From positions 1-11,026 of the forward strand of contig JAGXRS010000065.1 of assembly GCA_018335615.1 (NCBI GenBank): 11,026 nt of DNA. The letters are read 5' to 3'. Numbering within the stretch: position 1 is the first letter of the stretch; each line of letters opens with the position of its first letter. The notes under the pieces are model-generated. The model saw only the letters and a list, made by a program, of their open reading frames with translations, did not search any database and was not told the origin of the DNA. A program made the position numbers and the translations under genes. Positions 1 through 7,038 of the stretch are shown piece by piece. Source of the stretch: Hydrogenophaga sp. (GTDB taxonomy: Bacteria > Pseudomonadota > Gammaproteobacteria > Burkholderiales > Burkholderiaceae_C).

Positions 1-1
1 G

Positions 2-676
2 GGCTCGGCGGTACACGGCGTCGCAGCCGGCTGGAGCCCGTATTTCGCCGGCCGTTTTGCCGGTCAGCCCTTCAAGTCGGTCGCGCTGCGCTTCACCGAC
101 AGCCAGGGCGAGTCATTTGCACGCAAAGGTGAATTCGTGGCCACGGCCAACGGTGTCGAGGGCAGTCTGGTCTATGCGGCGGCTCAGCTGCTGCGCGAGG
201 AGGTGGCGCGTCAAGGGCATGCCACCTTCGAGCTCGACCTGCTGCCCGACCGCAGTTCAGACCATGTGCTGGCCCAGGTGGCGCACCCCCGTGGCTCGCG
301 AAGCCTCTCTGCGCACCTGAAAAGCCGCCTCGGTCTGGACGGCATCAAGATGGCGGTGCTCAACGAGCTGCTGGACAAAGCCGCGCTGCACGACCCAGTG
401 CGCCTGGCTGGCGCCATCAAGGCCTTGCCGATCACGGTGGTGGCGGCGCGCCCGATCGACGAGGCCATCAGCTCGGCCGGTGGCGTGTGCTGGTCAGCGC
501 TGGACCGACATCAGATGGTGCGGCGCCAGCCCGGCCTGTTCGTGGCCGGCGAAATGCTGGATTGGGAGGCACCCACTGGGGGCCACCTGCTCACCGCCTG
601 CATGGCCAGCGGCGTGGCGGCGGGTGTCGGCGTGCTCGACTGGCTGCAAGCCGGACGGAGCGGGGTTTCAGCGTGA
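2..676 (+). CDS. NAD(P)/FAD-dependent oxidoreductase, HI0933/TIGR03862-like, 3' part only
   Basis: The reading frame is open from the left edge (codon phase begins at base 2) to a TGA at 674-676, giving 224 residues of a protein whose N-terminus lies outside the window. The C-terminal segment GLFVAGEMLDWEAPTGGH followed by an Ala/Gly-rich helix (MASGVAAGVGVLDWL) matches the conserved end of HI0933-like flavoproteins, where the GE-D-TGG region closes the FAD site. The N-terminal Rossmann GxGxxG motif that would confirm FAD binding is not in view. Known members are cytoplasmic flavoproteins of mostly unproven substrate; the TIGR03862 subgroup is the closer match from the EMLDWEAPTGG wording. 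The gene is transcribed toward ffs, which lies on the opposite strand 90 bp downstream. Family assignment is fairly sure; biochemical role is unknown. Confidence 0.85.
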   Translation, partial: GSAVHGVAAGWSPYFAGRFAGQPFKSVALRFTDSQGESFARKGEFVATANGVEGSLVYAAAQLLREEVARQGHATFELDLLPDRSSDHVLAQVAHPRGSRSLSAHLKSRLGLDGIKMAVLNELLDKAALHDPVRLAGAIKALPITVVAARPIDEAISSAGGVCWSALDRHQMVRRQPGLFVAGEMLDWEAPTGGHLLTACMASGVAAGVGVLDWLQAGRSGVSA

Positions 677-766
677 AGGGGAGGGCGTGGCGTTGAGGCT
701 GCATCCGCGAGAAAGGCGGTGAGACCCAGTCCGATGGGCATGCCAATGCATGATCCAGACAATAAG

Positions 767-864
767 GTGACGAGCCCCGACCCCGGCACTGGCTCCACAG
801 TTAGGGCTGCTTGGTTCCCCACCTGACCCGGTTGGCCGCTTTACCATGCGGGAGGGCCCGTCAC
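767..864 (-). ncRNA. ffs: 4.5S signal recognition particle RNA (small bacterial SRP RNA)
   Basis: Read on the minus strand, this 98-nt segment carries the SRP domain IV signature: GGTCAGG (828-822), a TGG-GGAA-CCA stem with a GGAA tetraloop (821-812), and AGCAGCCC on the return side. The ends pair: 5' GTGACGGGCCC (864-854) with 3' GGGGCTCGTCAC, forming an 11-bp closing helix with one G-U wobble. Length and architecture fit the roughly 97-nt small SRP RNA of Gram-negative bacteria. The RNA binds Ffh and guides co-translational targeting of membrane proteins to FtsY. It sits between a flavoprotein gene and dnaX; ffs next to dnaX is a familiar bacterial arrangement. The exact processed ends are inferred from the helix and the upstream -10 box. 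Confidence 0.93.
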
Positions 865-869
865 TCACC

Positions 870-875
870 ATTGTA
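870..875 (-). promoter_or_regulatory. -10 box of the ffs promoter
   Basis: On the minus strand TACAAT matches the sigma70 -10 consensus at 5 of 6 positions. It ends 6 nt before the first paired base of the SRP RNA at 864, so initiation would fall at the predicted 5' end. I see no good -35 hexamer at 16-18 bp spacing (the sequence there is CCGAAG or similar). Confidence 0.6.
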
Positions 876-1021
876 GGCGATGCCAGAACGATCTTCGGCC
901 GGTGCCGCCATGTCGCTGTATCGTTTTGTGCGGTGCGGTCGCATTGGCCTGTCTTTTTCCTGCCCCTTGCACCGGCCGTGACCGCGTCCCGGACCCGGCC
1001 GGGCGCTCTTGGGGCGCACCG

Positions 1022-1027
1022 TAGAAT
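1022..1027 (+). promoter_or_regulatory. -10 box directly before dnaX (possible leaderless transcript)
   Basis: TAGAAT matches the -10 consensus at 5 of 6 positions and ends 7 nt before the dnaX ATG at 1035. A start site 7-8 nt downstream would put the first transcribed base at or next to the A of the ATG. No purine-rich ribosome binding site is seen between 1010 and 1034. No convincing -35 lies at normal spacing, so the promoter is inferred from the -10 box and context. Confidence 0.4.
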
Positions 1028-1034
1028 CGGCGCC

Positions 1035-2972
1035 ATGTCCTATGTCGTTCTGGCTCGCAAGTACCGCCCGCGCAATTTCGCCGAAATGGTGGGGCAGGGC
1101 CATGTGGTCCAGGCCCTGAGCAATGCGCTGACGACGCAGCGGCTGCACCATGCGTACCTGTTCACCGGCACGCGCGGGGTGGGCAAGACGACGGTGTCGC
1201 GCATTCTGGCGAAATCGCTGAACTGTCTCGGCGCCGACGGGCAGGGCGGCATCACGGCCGAGCCCTGTGGCGTGTGCCAGGCATGCACCGACATCGATGC
1301 CGGGCGCTTTGTCGATTACACCGAGCTGGACGCGGCCTCGAACCGGGGTGTGGACGAGGTGCAGGCCTTGCTGGAGCAGGCGGTCTACAAACCGGTGCAG
1401 GGCCGCTTCAAGGTCTTCATGATCGACGAGGTGCACATGCTGACCAACACGGCGTTCAACGCCATGTTGAAGACGCTGGAGGAGCCGCCGGAGTACCTGA
1501 AGTTCGTTCTGGCCACCACCGACCCGCAAAAGGTGCCGGTGACGGTGCTCTCGCGTTGCCTGCAGTTCAACCTGCGGCCCATGGCACCCGAGACGGTGCT
1601 GGAGCACCTGCAACAGGTGCTGCAGTCAGAGCAGGTCAGCGCCGAGGTGCAGGCCTTGCGGCTGATCTCGCGTGCGGCCCGCGGATCGATGCGCGATGCG
1701 CTGTCGCTCACCGACCAGGCCATCGCGTTCGGCGGTGGACAGCTGCAGGAGGCCACCGTGCGCCAGATGCTGGGTGCCGTGGACCGGACCTATGTGCTGC
1801 GCCTGATCGACGCACTGGCCTGCAGCGACGGCGCCACCGTGGTCGACACCATTGACGCGCTGCGACTCAATGGCCTCAACGCCGCGTCCACCCTGGAAGA
1901 AATGACCGGCCTGCTGCAGCGCATGGCGGTGCTGCAGGCCGTGCCCGAGCGGGCCGCCCAGTCGGAGCTGGACGACCCCGACCTGGCCGAAATCGCGCGG
2001 CTGGCCCTCGCACTTCCGCCCGATGAAACGCAGCTGCTCTACAGCCTGTGCCTGCACGGGCGCGGCGAACTGGGTCTGGCGCCCGATGAGTACGCGGCGC
2101 TCACCATGGTGCTGCTGCGCCTATTGGCCTTCAAGCCGTCCTCAACGGTCGCGTTGGCCGAGGTGGAAAAAAAAACACTGAAATCCGGCCAGCTCAGCCC
2201 TGATACAACCGAAACGGCACCGGTTGAGGTGCTCCCAGCAACCCCACAAACCCCTGCCTCCGTGAGCGGGGGGCGCCCGTCGACCGCTGCTGTGGTGCCT
2301 GCTGCACGGGCCTCGTTCGCGCCGGGCCCGCCCGCGGCACCGGTTGCCAGGCCGGCACCTGAGGCAGCGCCAAGTCCTCAGGTGCTTGGTGCCGTCCCGG
2401 GCCCGATGGCTGTTGAGGCAGCAGAAGCGGACCTGCCGCCGTGGGAAGACGGCCCACAGAGCGAGAGCCGTGTGCTGGCCTCGCCGCTGCCCGAAGCGGA
2501 TGAGCCCGGCCCGCGCTCTGCGCCCCGCACACGCGACCCGGCACCGGCCGAGGTTTCGCTCACGCCGCCGGCCCCGCCGTCCAGCCCCGAGGGCGACTTC
2601 TGGTTCGATGCGGTCATGCAGTTGGTGCGGGCCGAAACCATCGCCGCCCTGGTGCGCGAGCTGGCGCTGCAGTCCCAACTGGTGGCCCGCGACGGCGGGC
2701 AGTGGGTGCTGCGCGTCGAGCGCAGCACCATCAACCAGCCCAGCGCTCGCGAGCGCCTCACCACCGCCCTGGGTACGCTGGGCCACGAGGTGCGTCTGGT
2801 GGTTGAGGTGGGGGCTGTCTCCGACACCCCCGCCCTGCGCGTGGCGGCCGAGGCGGCGCGCCGCCAGCGCGAGGCCGAGGCACAAATCATGGGCGATCCG
2901 TTCGTGCAGGCGATGATGCGCGACTTTGGCGGCAAAATCGTGCCCGGGTCGATCAAGGCCGTGCAGGCCTGA
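1035..2972 (+). CDS. dnaX: DNA polymerase III subunits gamma/tau
   Basis: This 645-residue protein is the clamp-loader ATPase that loads the beta clamp and, as tau, bridges polymerase cores and DnaB. Visible features are Walker A GTRGVGKT (45-52), a four-Cys zinc site (C64, C78, C81, C84), Walker B FMIDE with D131-E132, the SRC motif (173-175), sensor-2 GSMRDALS around R220, a collar domain to about residue 370, a Pro/Ala-rich linker (about 385-520) containing LPPWED, and the tau C-terminal domain (about 521-645). The start is MSYVVLARKYRP at 1035, the usual family start; an in-frame ATG at 846 would run through ffs and is rejected. Codons 378-380 lie in a nine-A run (2167-2175) that may yield a short gamma form. 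It heads a cluster with ybaB 47 bp downstream. Confidence 0.97.
   Translation: MSYVVLARKYRPRNFAEMVGQGHVVQALSNALTTQRLHHAYLFTGTRGVGKTTVSRILAKSLNCLGADGQGGITAEPCGVCQACTDIDAGRFVDYTELDAASNRGVDEVQALLEQAVYKPVQGRFKVFMIDEVHMLTNTAFNAMLKTLEEPPEYLKFVLATTDPQKVPVTVLSRCLQFNLRPMAPETVLEHLQQVLQSEQVSAEVQALRLISRAARGSMRDALSLTDQAIAFGGGQLQEATVRQMLGAVDRTYVLRLIDALACSDGATVVDTIDALRLNGLNAASTLEEMTGLLQRMAVLQAVPERAAQSELDDPDLAEIARLALALPPDETQLLYSLCLHGRGELGLAPDEYAALTMVLLRLLAFKPSSTVALAEVEKKTLKSGQLSPDTTETAPVEVLPATPQTPASVSGGRPSTAAVVPAARASFAPGPPAAPVARPAPEAAPSPQVLGAVPGPMAVEAAEADLPPWEDGPQSESRVLASPLPEADEPGPRSAPRTRDPAPAEVSLTPPAPPSSPEGDFWFDAVMQLVRAETIAALVRELALQSQLVARDGGQWVLRVERSTINQPSARERLTTALGTLGHEVRLVVEVGAVSDTPALRVAAEAARRQREAEAQIMGDPFVQAMMRDFGGKIVPGSIKAVQA
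2167..2175 (+). other. A9 slippery tract in dnaX, candidate gamma-producing recoding site
   Basis: Nine consecutive A residues fall on codons GAA AAA AAA ACA (E378-K379-K380-T381). In frame the heptamer A AAA AAA (2168-2174) fits the -1 slippage pattern. After a -1 shift nine codons (NTEIRPAQP) are read before TGA at 2201-2203; after a +1 shift one His codon is read before TGA at 2179-2181. An SD-like AGGTGG (2161-2166) abuts the tract. In E. coli dnaX makes gamma by -1 frameshifting and in Thermus thermophilus by transcriptional slippage on an A run. Use of the site here is inferred, not shown. Confidence 0.6.
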
Positions 2973-3019
2973 ATCGCATTGCAGTTCTCTCATCCATTAC
3001 CGACATCACAAGGAACCCC

Positions 3020-3352
3020 ATGTTCAACAAAGGACAACTCGCCGGCCTCATGAAACAGGCCCAGGCCATGCAGGACAACCTGAAGAAGGCTCAGGACGAA
3101 CTGGCGTTCATCGAGGTCACCGGCGAGTCCGGCGCTGGCCTGGTGAAAGTGGTGATGACCTGCAAGCACGACGTCAAGCGCGTCACCATCGATCCCAGCC
3201 TGCTCGCCGACGACAAGGACATGCTGGAAGACCTGGTGGCCGCCGCATTCAACGCCGCTGTGCGCAAGGCAGAGGAAACCTCCCAGGAGAAGATGGGCAA
3301 GATCACCGCCGGCATGCCCGGCCTTCCGGGTGGCATGAAGTTCCCCTTCTGA
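3020..3352 (+). CDS. ybaB: YbaB/EbfC family nucleoid-associated protein
   Basis: The 110-residue product has the normal YbaB length and plan: an N-terminal amphipathic helix (MFNKGQLAGLMKQAQAMQ), a three-stranded core with ITGE-like segment FIEVTGESGAGLVKVVM (30-46), the family wording VKRVTIDPSLL, a second long helix with AAFNAAVRKAEE, and a flexible Gly/Met/Pro-rich tail (GMPGLPGGMKFPF). Family members form dimers that bind DNA as tweezers-like nucleoid proteins in the cytoplasm; the precise role is unsettled. The start is supported by AAGGAA at 3010-3015, four bases before the ATG. The gene is sandwiched between dnaX and recR, the arrangement found widely in bacteria, with 18 bp to recR, so co-transcription is very likely. 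Confidence 0.96.
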   Translation: MFNKGQLAGLMKQAQAMQDNLKKAQDELAFIEVTGESGAGLVKVVMTCKHDVKRVTIDPSLLADDKDMLEDLVAAAFNAAVRKAEETSQEKMGKITAGMPGLPGGMKFPF

Positions 3353-3370
3353 CGTCCGCTGCCCACGCGC

Positions 3371-4006
3371 ATGGCCGACACCCACTCGCTTGAACGGCTG
3401 GTGCAGGCTCTGCGCCGCCTGCCGGGCGTGGGCGTGAAATCGGCGCAGCGCATGGCCTTTCACCTGTTGCAGCATGATCGGCAGGGTGCCCTGCAGCTGG
3501 CGCAGGCGCTGCAGCACGCTGCGGAGCATGTGCAGCACTGCGCGCTGTGCCATACGTTCACGGAAAACGAGGTTTGCCCGACCTGCCTGGATCCACGACG
3601 GGACCGCACGCAGCTGTGCGTGGTGGAGAACCCTGCCGATCAGGCGGCCATGGAACGCACGGGCGCCTACAAGGGCCTGTATTTCGTGCTCATGGGCAAA
3701 CTCAGCCCGCTCGACGGCGTGGGCCCGCGCGACATTGGCTTGCAAAAACTCTTTGACCGGGTGGATGCGCTACCCACGACCGAAGCGGCCGAAGCCGGGC
3801 AGGCGCCTGTCGACGTGCCTGTGCGGGAGGTGATCCTCGCCACGAATTTCACGGCCGAGGGCGAGACCACGGCCCATGTCATCGCACAGGCGCTCAAGGG
3901 ACGCGGCGTGCAGGTGACGCGGCTGGCGCGCGGCGTGCCGGTCGGCAGCGAACTGGAGTACGTGGACCTGGGCACCATTGCCCATGCCCTGGTCGACCGG
4001 CGCTGA
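3371..4006 (+). CDS. recR: Recombination mediator protein RecR
   Basis: RecR works with RecF and RecO to load RecA on single-stranded gaps covered by SSB. The 211-residue product shows the helix-hairpin-helix LRRLPGVGVKSAQRMAFHLL (15-34), a zinc finger with C57, C60, C69 and C72, and a Toprim domain starting at LCVVENPAD (82-90) and continuing through GLYFVLMGKLSPLDGVGP and EVILATNFTAEGETTA, ending with the C-terminal RLARGVPVGSELEYVD clasp. It is about ten residues longer than the E. coli protein; the extra length lies around 134-150 (PTTEAAEAGQAPVDVPV) inside the Toprim domain. There is no clear ribosome binding site before the ATG, which fits translation following ybaB 18 bp upstream. No terminator with a T tract is seen after the stop. 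Confidence 0.97.
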   Translation: MADTHSLERLVQALRRLPGVGVKSAQRMAFHLLQHDRQGALQLAQALQHAAEHVQHCALCHTFTENEVCPTCLDPRRDRTQLCVVENPADQAAMERTGAYKGLYFVLMGKLSPLDGVGPRDIGLQKLFDRVDALPTTEAAEAGQAPVDVPVREVILATNFTAEGETTAHVIAQALKGRGVQVTRLARGVPVGSELEYVDLGTIAHALVDRR

Positions 4007-4245
4007 GGCGCCACGCCCCCTGTGTTGAAAGAGGCCATGGAAGGGGCGGGACTCAACCTGGACTATGGGCCGATCTGTTTGCCTGACGATCCACCAGGTT
4101 TCGGCAAGTGCTTCCTGAGGCCTTCTGGCTGCTGACAACGACTGCTTTCTTCTCTTGGTGGAAACCCGCTCGGGAATGGTCCCGATGTGGACGTGATGGC
4201 CTTCCCGTAGCCTTGGCAGCTGACAAAAACAGGTGGTCAAGGGAT
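4007..4245 (+). other. Intergenic region between recR and the substrate-binding protein
   Basis: These 239 bp contain no gene I can support. CGCCCC (4014-4019) and GGGGCG (4043-4048) could pair across a 23-nt loop but no T tract follows, so this is not a convincing terminator. I see no sigma70 promoter with acceptable spacing. The reading frame of the downstream gene stays open back to 4108, but that N-terminal extension looks unlike any signal peptide. Confidence 0.4.
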
Positions 4246-5304
4246 ATGTCCAAGTGGGATCGACGAGATTGGTGCCGGCTGTGTGCAGCGGCCTGGGTGG
4301 GCAGCGTGCTATCGACCTCGCACGCCCAGCGGCTGCCCGGCAACCTGGCACGCCCCCGCAGCGGCACGGTGGTGGTGGCCGTCGACAACCGGTCTTCTTT
4401 CTGCTACTTGCCGCTGACGATTGCCGATCGGCTGGGCTACTTCGCTGCCGAAGGGGTGGACGTGCAGCTGCGCGAGTTCGCCGATGTGGCGCAGTCGGTG
4501 CAGGCGGTGCGCGCGGGTGCGGCGCAGCTGTATTCCGGCCCCTACAGCAGCACCATCGCCCTGCAGGCGCGCGGGCACATGTTCCAGTCGATCGTGCTGC
4601 AGGGTCGGGCACCGCAGATCGTGCTGGGCGTTTCCCTGAAAACCATGCCGCACTACCGCGAGTTGCGCGATCTGCGCGGCAAGCGGGTCGGGGTCACCGC
4701 CCTGGGCTCGGGGTCGCACCGCACCGCCCGGCTGTTGCTGGCCAAAGCCGGCATTCTGGCCCATGAGGTCCAGTACCTGAGCCTGCCCAATGCCTCCGCG
4801 GCAATGGCCGCCTGCCGGGCCGGACAGATTGAGGCGATTTGCTACACCGACCCGGTGATCACCGCGCTGGAGCAGGGCGCCGACGTGCGCGTGGTGGCCG
4901 ACACCCGCACGGTGCAAGGCAATGCCGAGGTGTTCGGCGGGCCCATGCCAGCCGGCTGCCTGATCGCGCCCGACGAATTCTTGAGCACACAGCCCCGGCG
5001 AAGCCAGGCCGTGGCCGATGCCATCGTGCATGCCTTGAAGTGGCTGCAAACCGCCGGACCTTCCGACCTCATCAAGACTGTGCCGGAGCCTTACTTTGCT
5101 GGCGACCGTGCCCTGTACCTGGCCGCGTTCAGTCGGGTACGAGAAGCCTGGGCGACCGACGGCCTGATGCCAGCGGACGGGCCGTCCACCGCGGTGCGCA
5201 CGCTGAGCCGCCTCGACGAAGGCGCCGCCCTGCAGCGTGTCGACCTGGCGCGCACCTACACCAATGAATTCGCCAGGCGCTCCAAGGCAAAATTTCGAGC
5301 CTGA
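4246..5304 (+). CDS. Periplasmic substrate-binding protein, NMT1/SsuA-like, orphan
   Basis: The 352-residue product resembles the solute-binding proteins of taurine/sulfonate/pyrimidine ABC importers (NMT1/THI5, SsuA/ThiY type): TVVVAVDNRSSFCYLPLTIA (41-60), then DRLGYFAAEGVDVQLREF, a ligand-loop region AGAAQLYSGPYSS, the hinge DLRGKRVGVTALGSGSHRTAR (about 142-162), and AACRAGQIEAICYTDPVITAL (188-208). The start at 4246 gives a short signal sequence with twin arginines (DRRDWCRL, R6-R7), a hydrophobic stretch and a likely cut after SHA (residue 27); AGGTGG lies 9 nt upstream. Export by Tat rather than Sec is therefore possible. No ABC permease or ATPase is in the window, so partner and ligand are unknown. 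It runs convergent to mltD, with 27 bp between the stops. Confidence 0.85.
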   Translation: MSKWDRRDWCRLCAAAWVGSVLSTSHAQRLPGNLARPRSGTVVVAVDNRSSFCYLPLTIADRLGYFAAEGVDVQLREFADVAQSVQAVRAGAAQLYSGPYSSTIALQARGHMFQSIVLQGRAPQIVLGVSLKTMPHYRELRDLRGKRVGVTALGSGSHRTARLLLAKAGILAHEVQYLSLPNASAAMAACRAGQIEAICYTDPVITALEQGADVRVVADTRTVQGNAEVFGGPMPAGCLIAPDEFLSTQPRRSQAVADAIVHALKWLQTAGPSDLIKTVPEPYFAGDRALYLAAFSRVREAWATDGLMPADGPSTAVRTLSRLDEGAALQRVDLARTYTNEFARRSKAKFRA

Positions 5305-5327
5305 GGGTTCGGTATGCTGTGCCCGTT

Positions 5328-5349
5328 CCGGTCAAGGACTTTGGACCGG
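5328..5349. other. Inverted repeat between convergent genes
   Basis: CCGGTC (5328-5333) and GACCGG (5344-5349) form a perfect 6-bp stem with a 10-nt loop, overlapping the mltD stop codon (5332-5334) and lying 24 bp after the stop of the binding-protein gene. Neither strand has a T tract after the stem, so a factor-independent terminator is doubtful; it could protect 3' ends or be chance. Confidence 0.3.
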
Positions 5350-7038
5350 TTTGGCGGTGGAGGCGACCCGTGTTCCGTTCTTCGGGTTGGTGGCCTGCCC
5401 GGGCCGTTTTGCTGCCGTTTTGACGGGCGGGCGGGACGCGACCGCTTTCACCGGCGGCGCCTTGCGGGCCGTGGCTGGGGCCGGTGCCAGCTTGCGGCGT
5501 TGAACGCCAGCCGAGCTGCTGCTGGCGGCGCTGCGGGGCAGCATGAGCACCACCGACTGGCCGGGCTTGAGCGCGGCGTTTGCCGCCAGCTGGTTCCAGC
5601 CCGCCACGCTCGCCGGGCTCACGCCGTAGCGGCCGGCCAGCCGGGCGACGTTTTCACCTTTGCGCGCCTTCACCACGGTGCGGCGCAGGATCACCTCGGC
5701 CTGCAGGCTCAGGTGCCCGTTGTCGGCCAGCTGGATGGGCACGTCGCCATCGTGCCGCCCGTTGCGGGGCACCAGCAGGCTGGAGCCGGCGCGCACCAGC
5801 ATGCGCGGCGGGATGTGGTTGACGCTGCGCAGTTCGCTCTCCGTCATGCCCGCACGCTCGGCGGCCTGCGCCACGGTCATCGTGGTGGGCACCAGCCAGG
5901 CGGTCCAGCTCGCCAGCGGCCCGGTGTGGGTCTTCAGGTTGCGCTCGAAAATGCCGGCGTTGTCCCAGGGCAGCAGGATGTTGGGCATGCCGGCGGCCAT
6001 CACCACCGGGTGCTTCAGTGACGGGTTGAGGGCCCGGAAGTCCTTCTCGCTCACCTCCGACAGGCGCGCGATCACCGCCACGTCCATGTCACGGTCAAGC
6101 GTGACGGTGTCGAAGAACGGGTGGTTGCCGATCAGGGGCAGCTGGGCCCGGAACGCCTGCGGGTTGGCGATGATGTTCTCCACCGCCTGCAGCTTGGGCA
6201 CGTACATGCGCGTTTCCATCGGCATGGTGAGGTCGGTGTACCCGGTGGGCAGTCCCTCACGCTGGTTGCGGGTGATGGCGCGGTTCACATTACCCTGGCC
6301 CCAGTTGTAGGCCGCCAGCGCCAGGTGCCAGTCGCCGAAGCGCGCGTGCAGCTGCTCCAGATAGTCCAGTGCGGCGCGGGTGGAGGCGAGCACGTCGCGC
6401 CGGTCATCGCGGAAGATGTTCTGCTTGAGATCGAACGACTCGCCGGTGGCGGGCATGAACTGCCAGATGCCGGCTGCGCGTGCGCTGGAAACCGCTTGCG
6501 GATTGAAGGCGCTCTCGATGAAGGGCAGCAGCGCCAGTTCCATCGGCAGATTGCGGCGTTCGATTTCCTCGACGATGTGGAACAGGTAGCGCGCGGAGCG
6601 CTCCGTCATGCGCGTGATGTAGTCGGGCCGGCTGGCGTACCACTGCTCGCGGTCGCGCACCAGGTCGGTGTCGAGGTCGGGCATCGACAGGCCGCGGCGG
6701 ATACGGTCCCACAGGTCGGTGGGTGCCGCCAGCGTGACGACGGCCGGCAGGCTGGTGCTGGACGTGGTGATGGTGCTCAGCGGCCCGCTGGGAATGATGG
6801 GTGACAGCGGCTGAACGGCGGCGTTCGCGCGGCTTGCCTCGGCCATGGGCGCGGGCAGGGCGCCGGAATTGCTGGCATCCGGTGCCACCGTCGCGCAGGC
6901 GCCCAGCACCAGCGTCCAGGCAATCAGCAGGGCGCCCAGACCCCCGCGACGCGCAGGGGTGGCCGGGCGGATGGGCGCTGGGTGGGGAAGGGGTATGCAG
7001 GGAAGCGCGGATGTGCAGAGGGGAGAAGAAAGGGTCAT
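5332..7038 (-). CDS. mltD: Membrane-bound lytic murein transglycosylase D (lipoprotein, LysM)
   Basis: MltD cleaves the MurNAc-GlcNAc bond of peptidoglycan, forming 1,6-anhydro ends, from the outer membrane. Numbering from the ATG at 7038 (568 residues): a long positively charged N-region, a hydrophobic stretch and lipobox LGAC with Cys48; an SLT domain from about 100 to 290 with catalytic Glu175 in LLPFIESAFNP, then SSARAAGIWQFMPATG and AAYNWGQGNV; a LysM-like repeat near 383-425 (TVAQAAERAGMTESELRSVN) and a clearer LysM near 456-501 (ARKGENVARLAGRYGVS); then a basic Ala/Pro/Lys tail of about 65 residues. The ATG at 7038 overlaps the gloB stop as ATGA, suggesting coupled translation. An in-frame ATG at 7056 would add six residues; neither start has a good ribosome binding site. 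Confidence 0.94.
   Translation of the reverse strand: MTLSSPLCTSALPCIPLPHPAPIRPATPARRGGLGALLIAWTLVLGACATVAPDASNSGALPAPMAEASRANAAVQPLSPIIPSGPLSTITTSSTSLPAVVTLAAPTDLWDRIRRGLSMPDLDTDLVRDREQWYASRPDYITRMTERSARYLFHIVEEIERRNLPMELALLPFIESAFNPQAVSSARAAGIWQFMPATGESFDLKQNIFRDDRRDVLASTRAALDYLEQLHARFGDWHLALAAYNWGQGNVNRAITRNQREGLPTGYTDLTMPMETRMYVPKLQAVENIIANPQAFRAQLPLIGNHPFFDTVTLDRDMDVAVIARLSEVSEKDFRALNPSLKHPVVMAAGMPNILLPWDNAGIFERNLKTHTGPLASWTAWLVPTTMTVAQAAERAGMTESELRSVNHIPPRMLVRAGSSLLVPRNGRHDGDVPIQLADNGHLSLQAEVILRRTVVKARKGENVARLAGRYGVSPASVAGWNQLAANAALKPGQSVVLMLPRSAASSSSAGVQRRKLAPAPATARKAPPVKAVASRPPVKTAAKRPGQATNPKNGTRVASTAKPVQSP

Noticed and set aside
738..751. CATGC-ATTG-GCATG hairpin downstream of ffs as its terminator
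   Set aside because: The stem is only 5 bp and no T tract follows; the SRP RNA closing stem followed by TTATTGT is an equally possible end.
846..1034. In-frame upstream extension of dnaX from the ATG at 846
   Set aside because: It overlaps the SRP RNA gene, reads as non-conserved Arg/Pro/Cys-rich sequence, and the family start MSYVVLARKYRP is at 1035.
4108..4245. Upstream in-frame start of the binding protein at 4108
   Set aside because: It would place 46 extra polar and Trp-rich residues before a clear signal peptide, and the ATG at 4246 has a ribosome binding site.
5314..6804. Long open frames on the plus strand opposite mltD
   Set aside because: They are antisense shadows of a GC-rich gene; their translations are rich in His, Arg, Gly and Ala and show no domain pattern.
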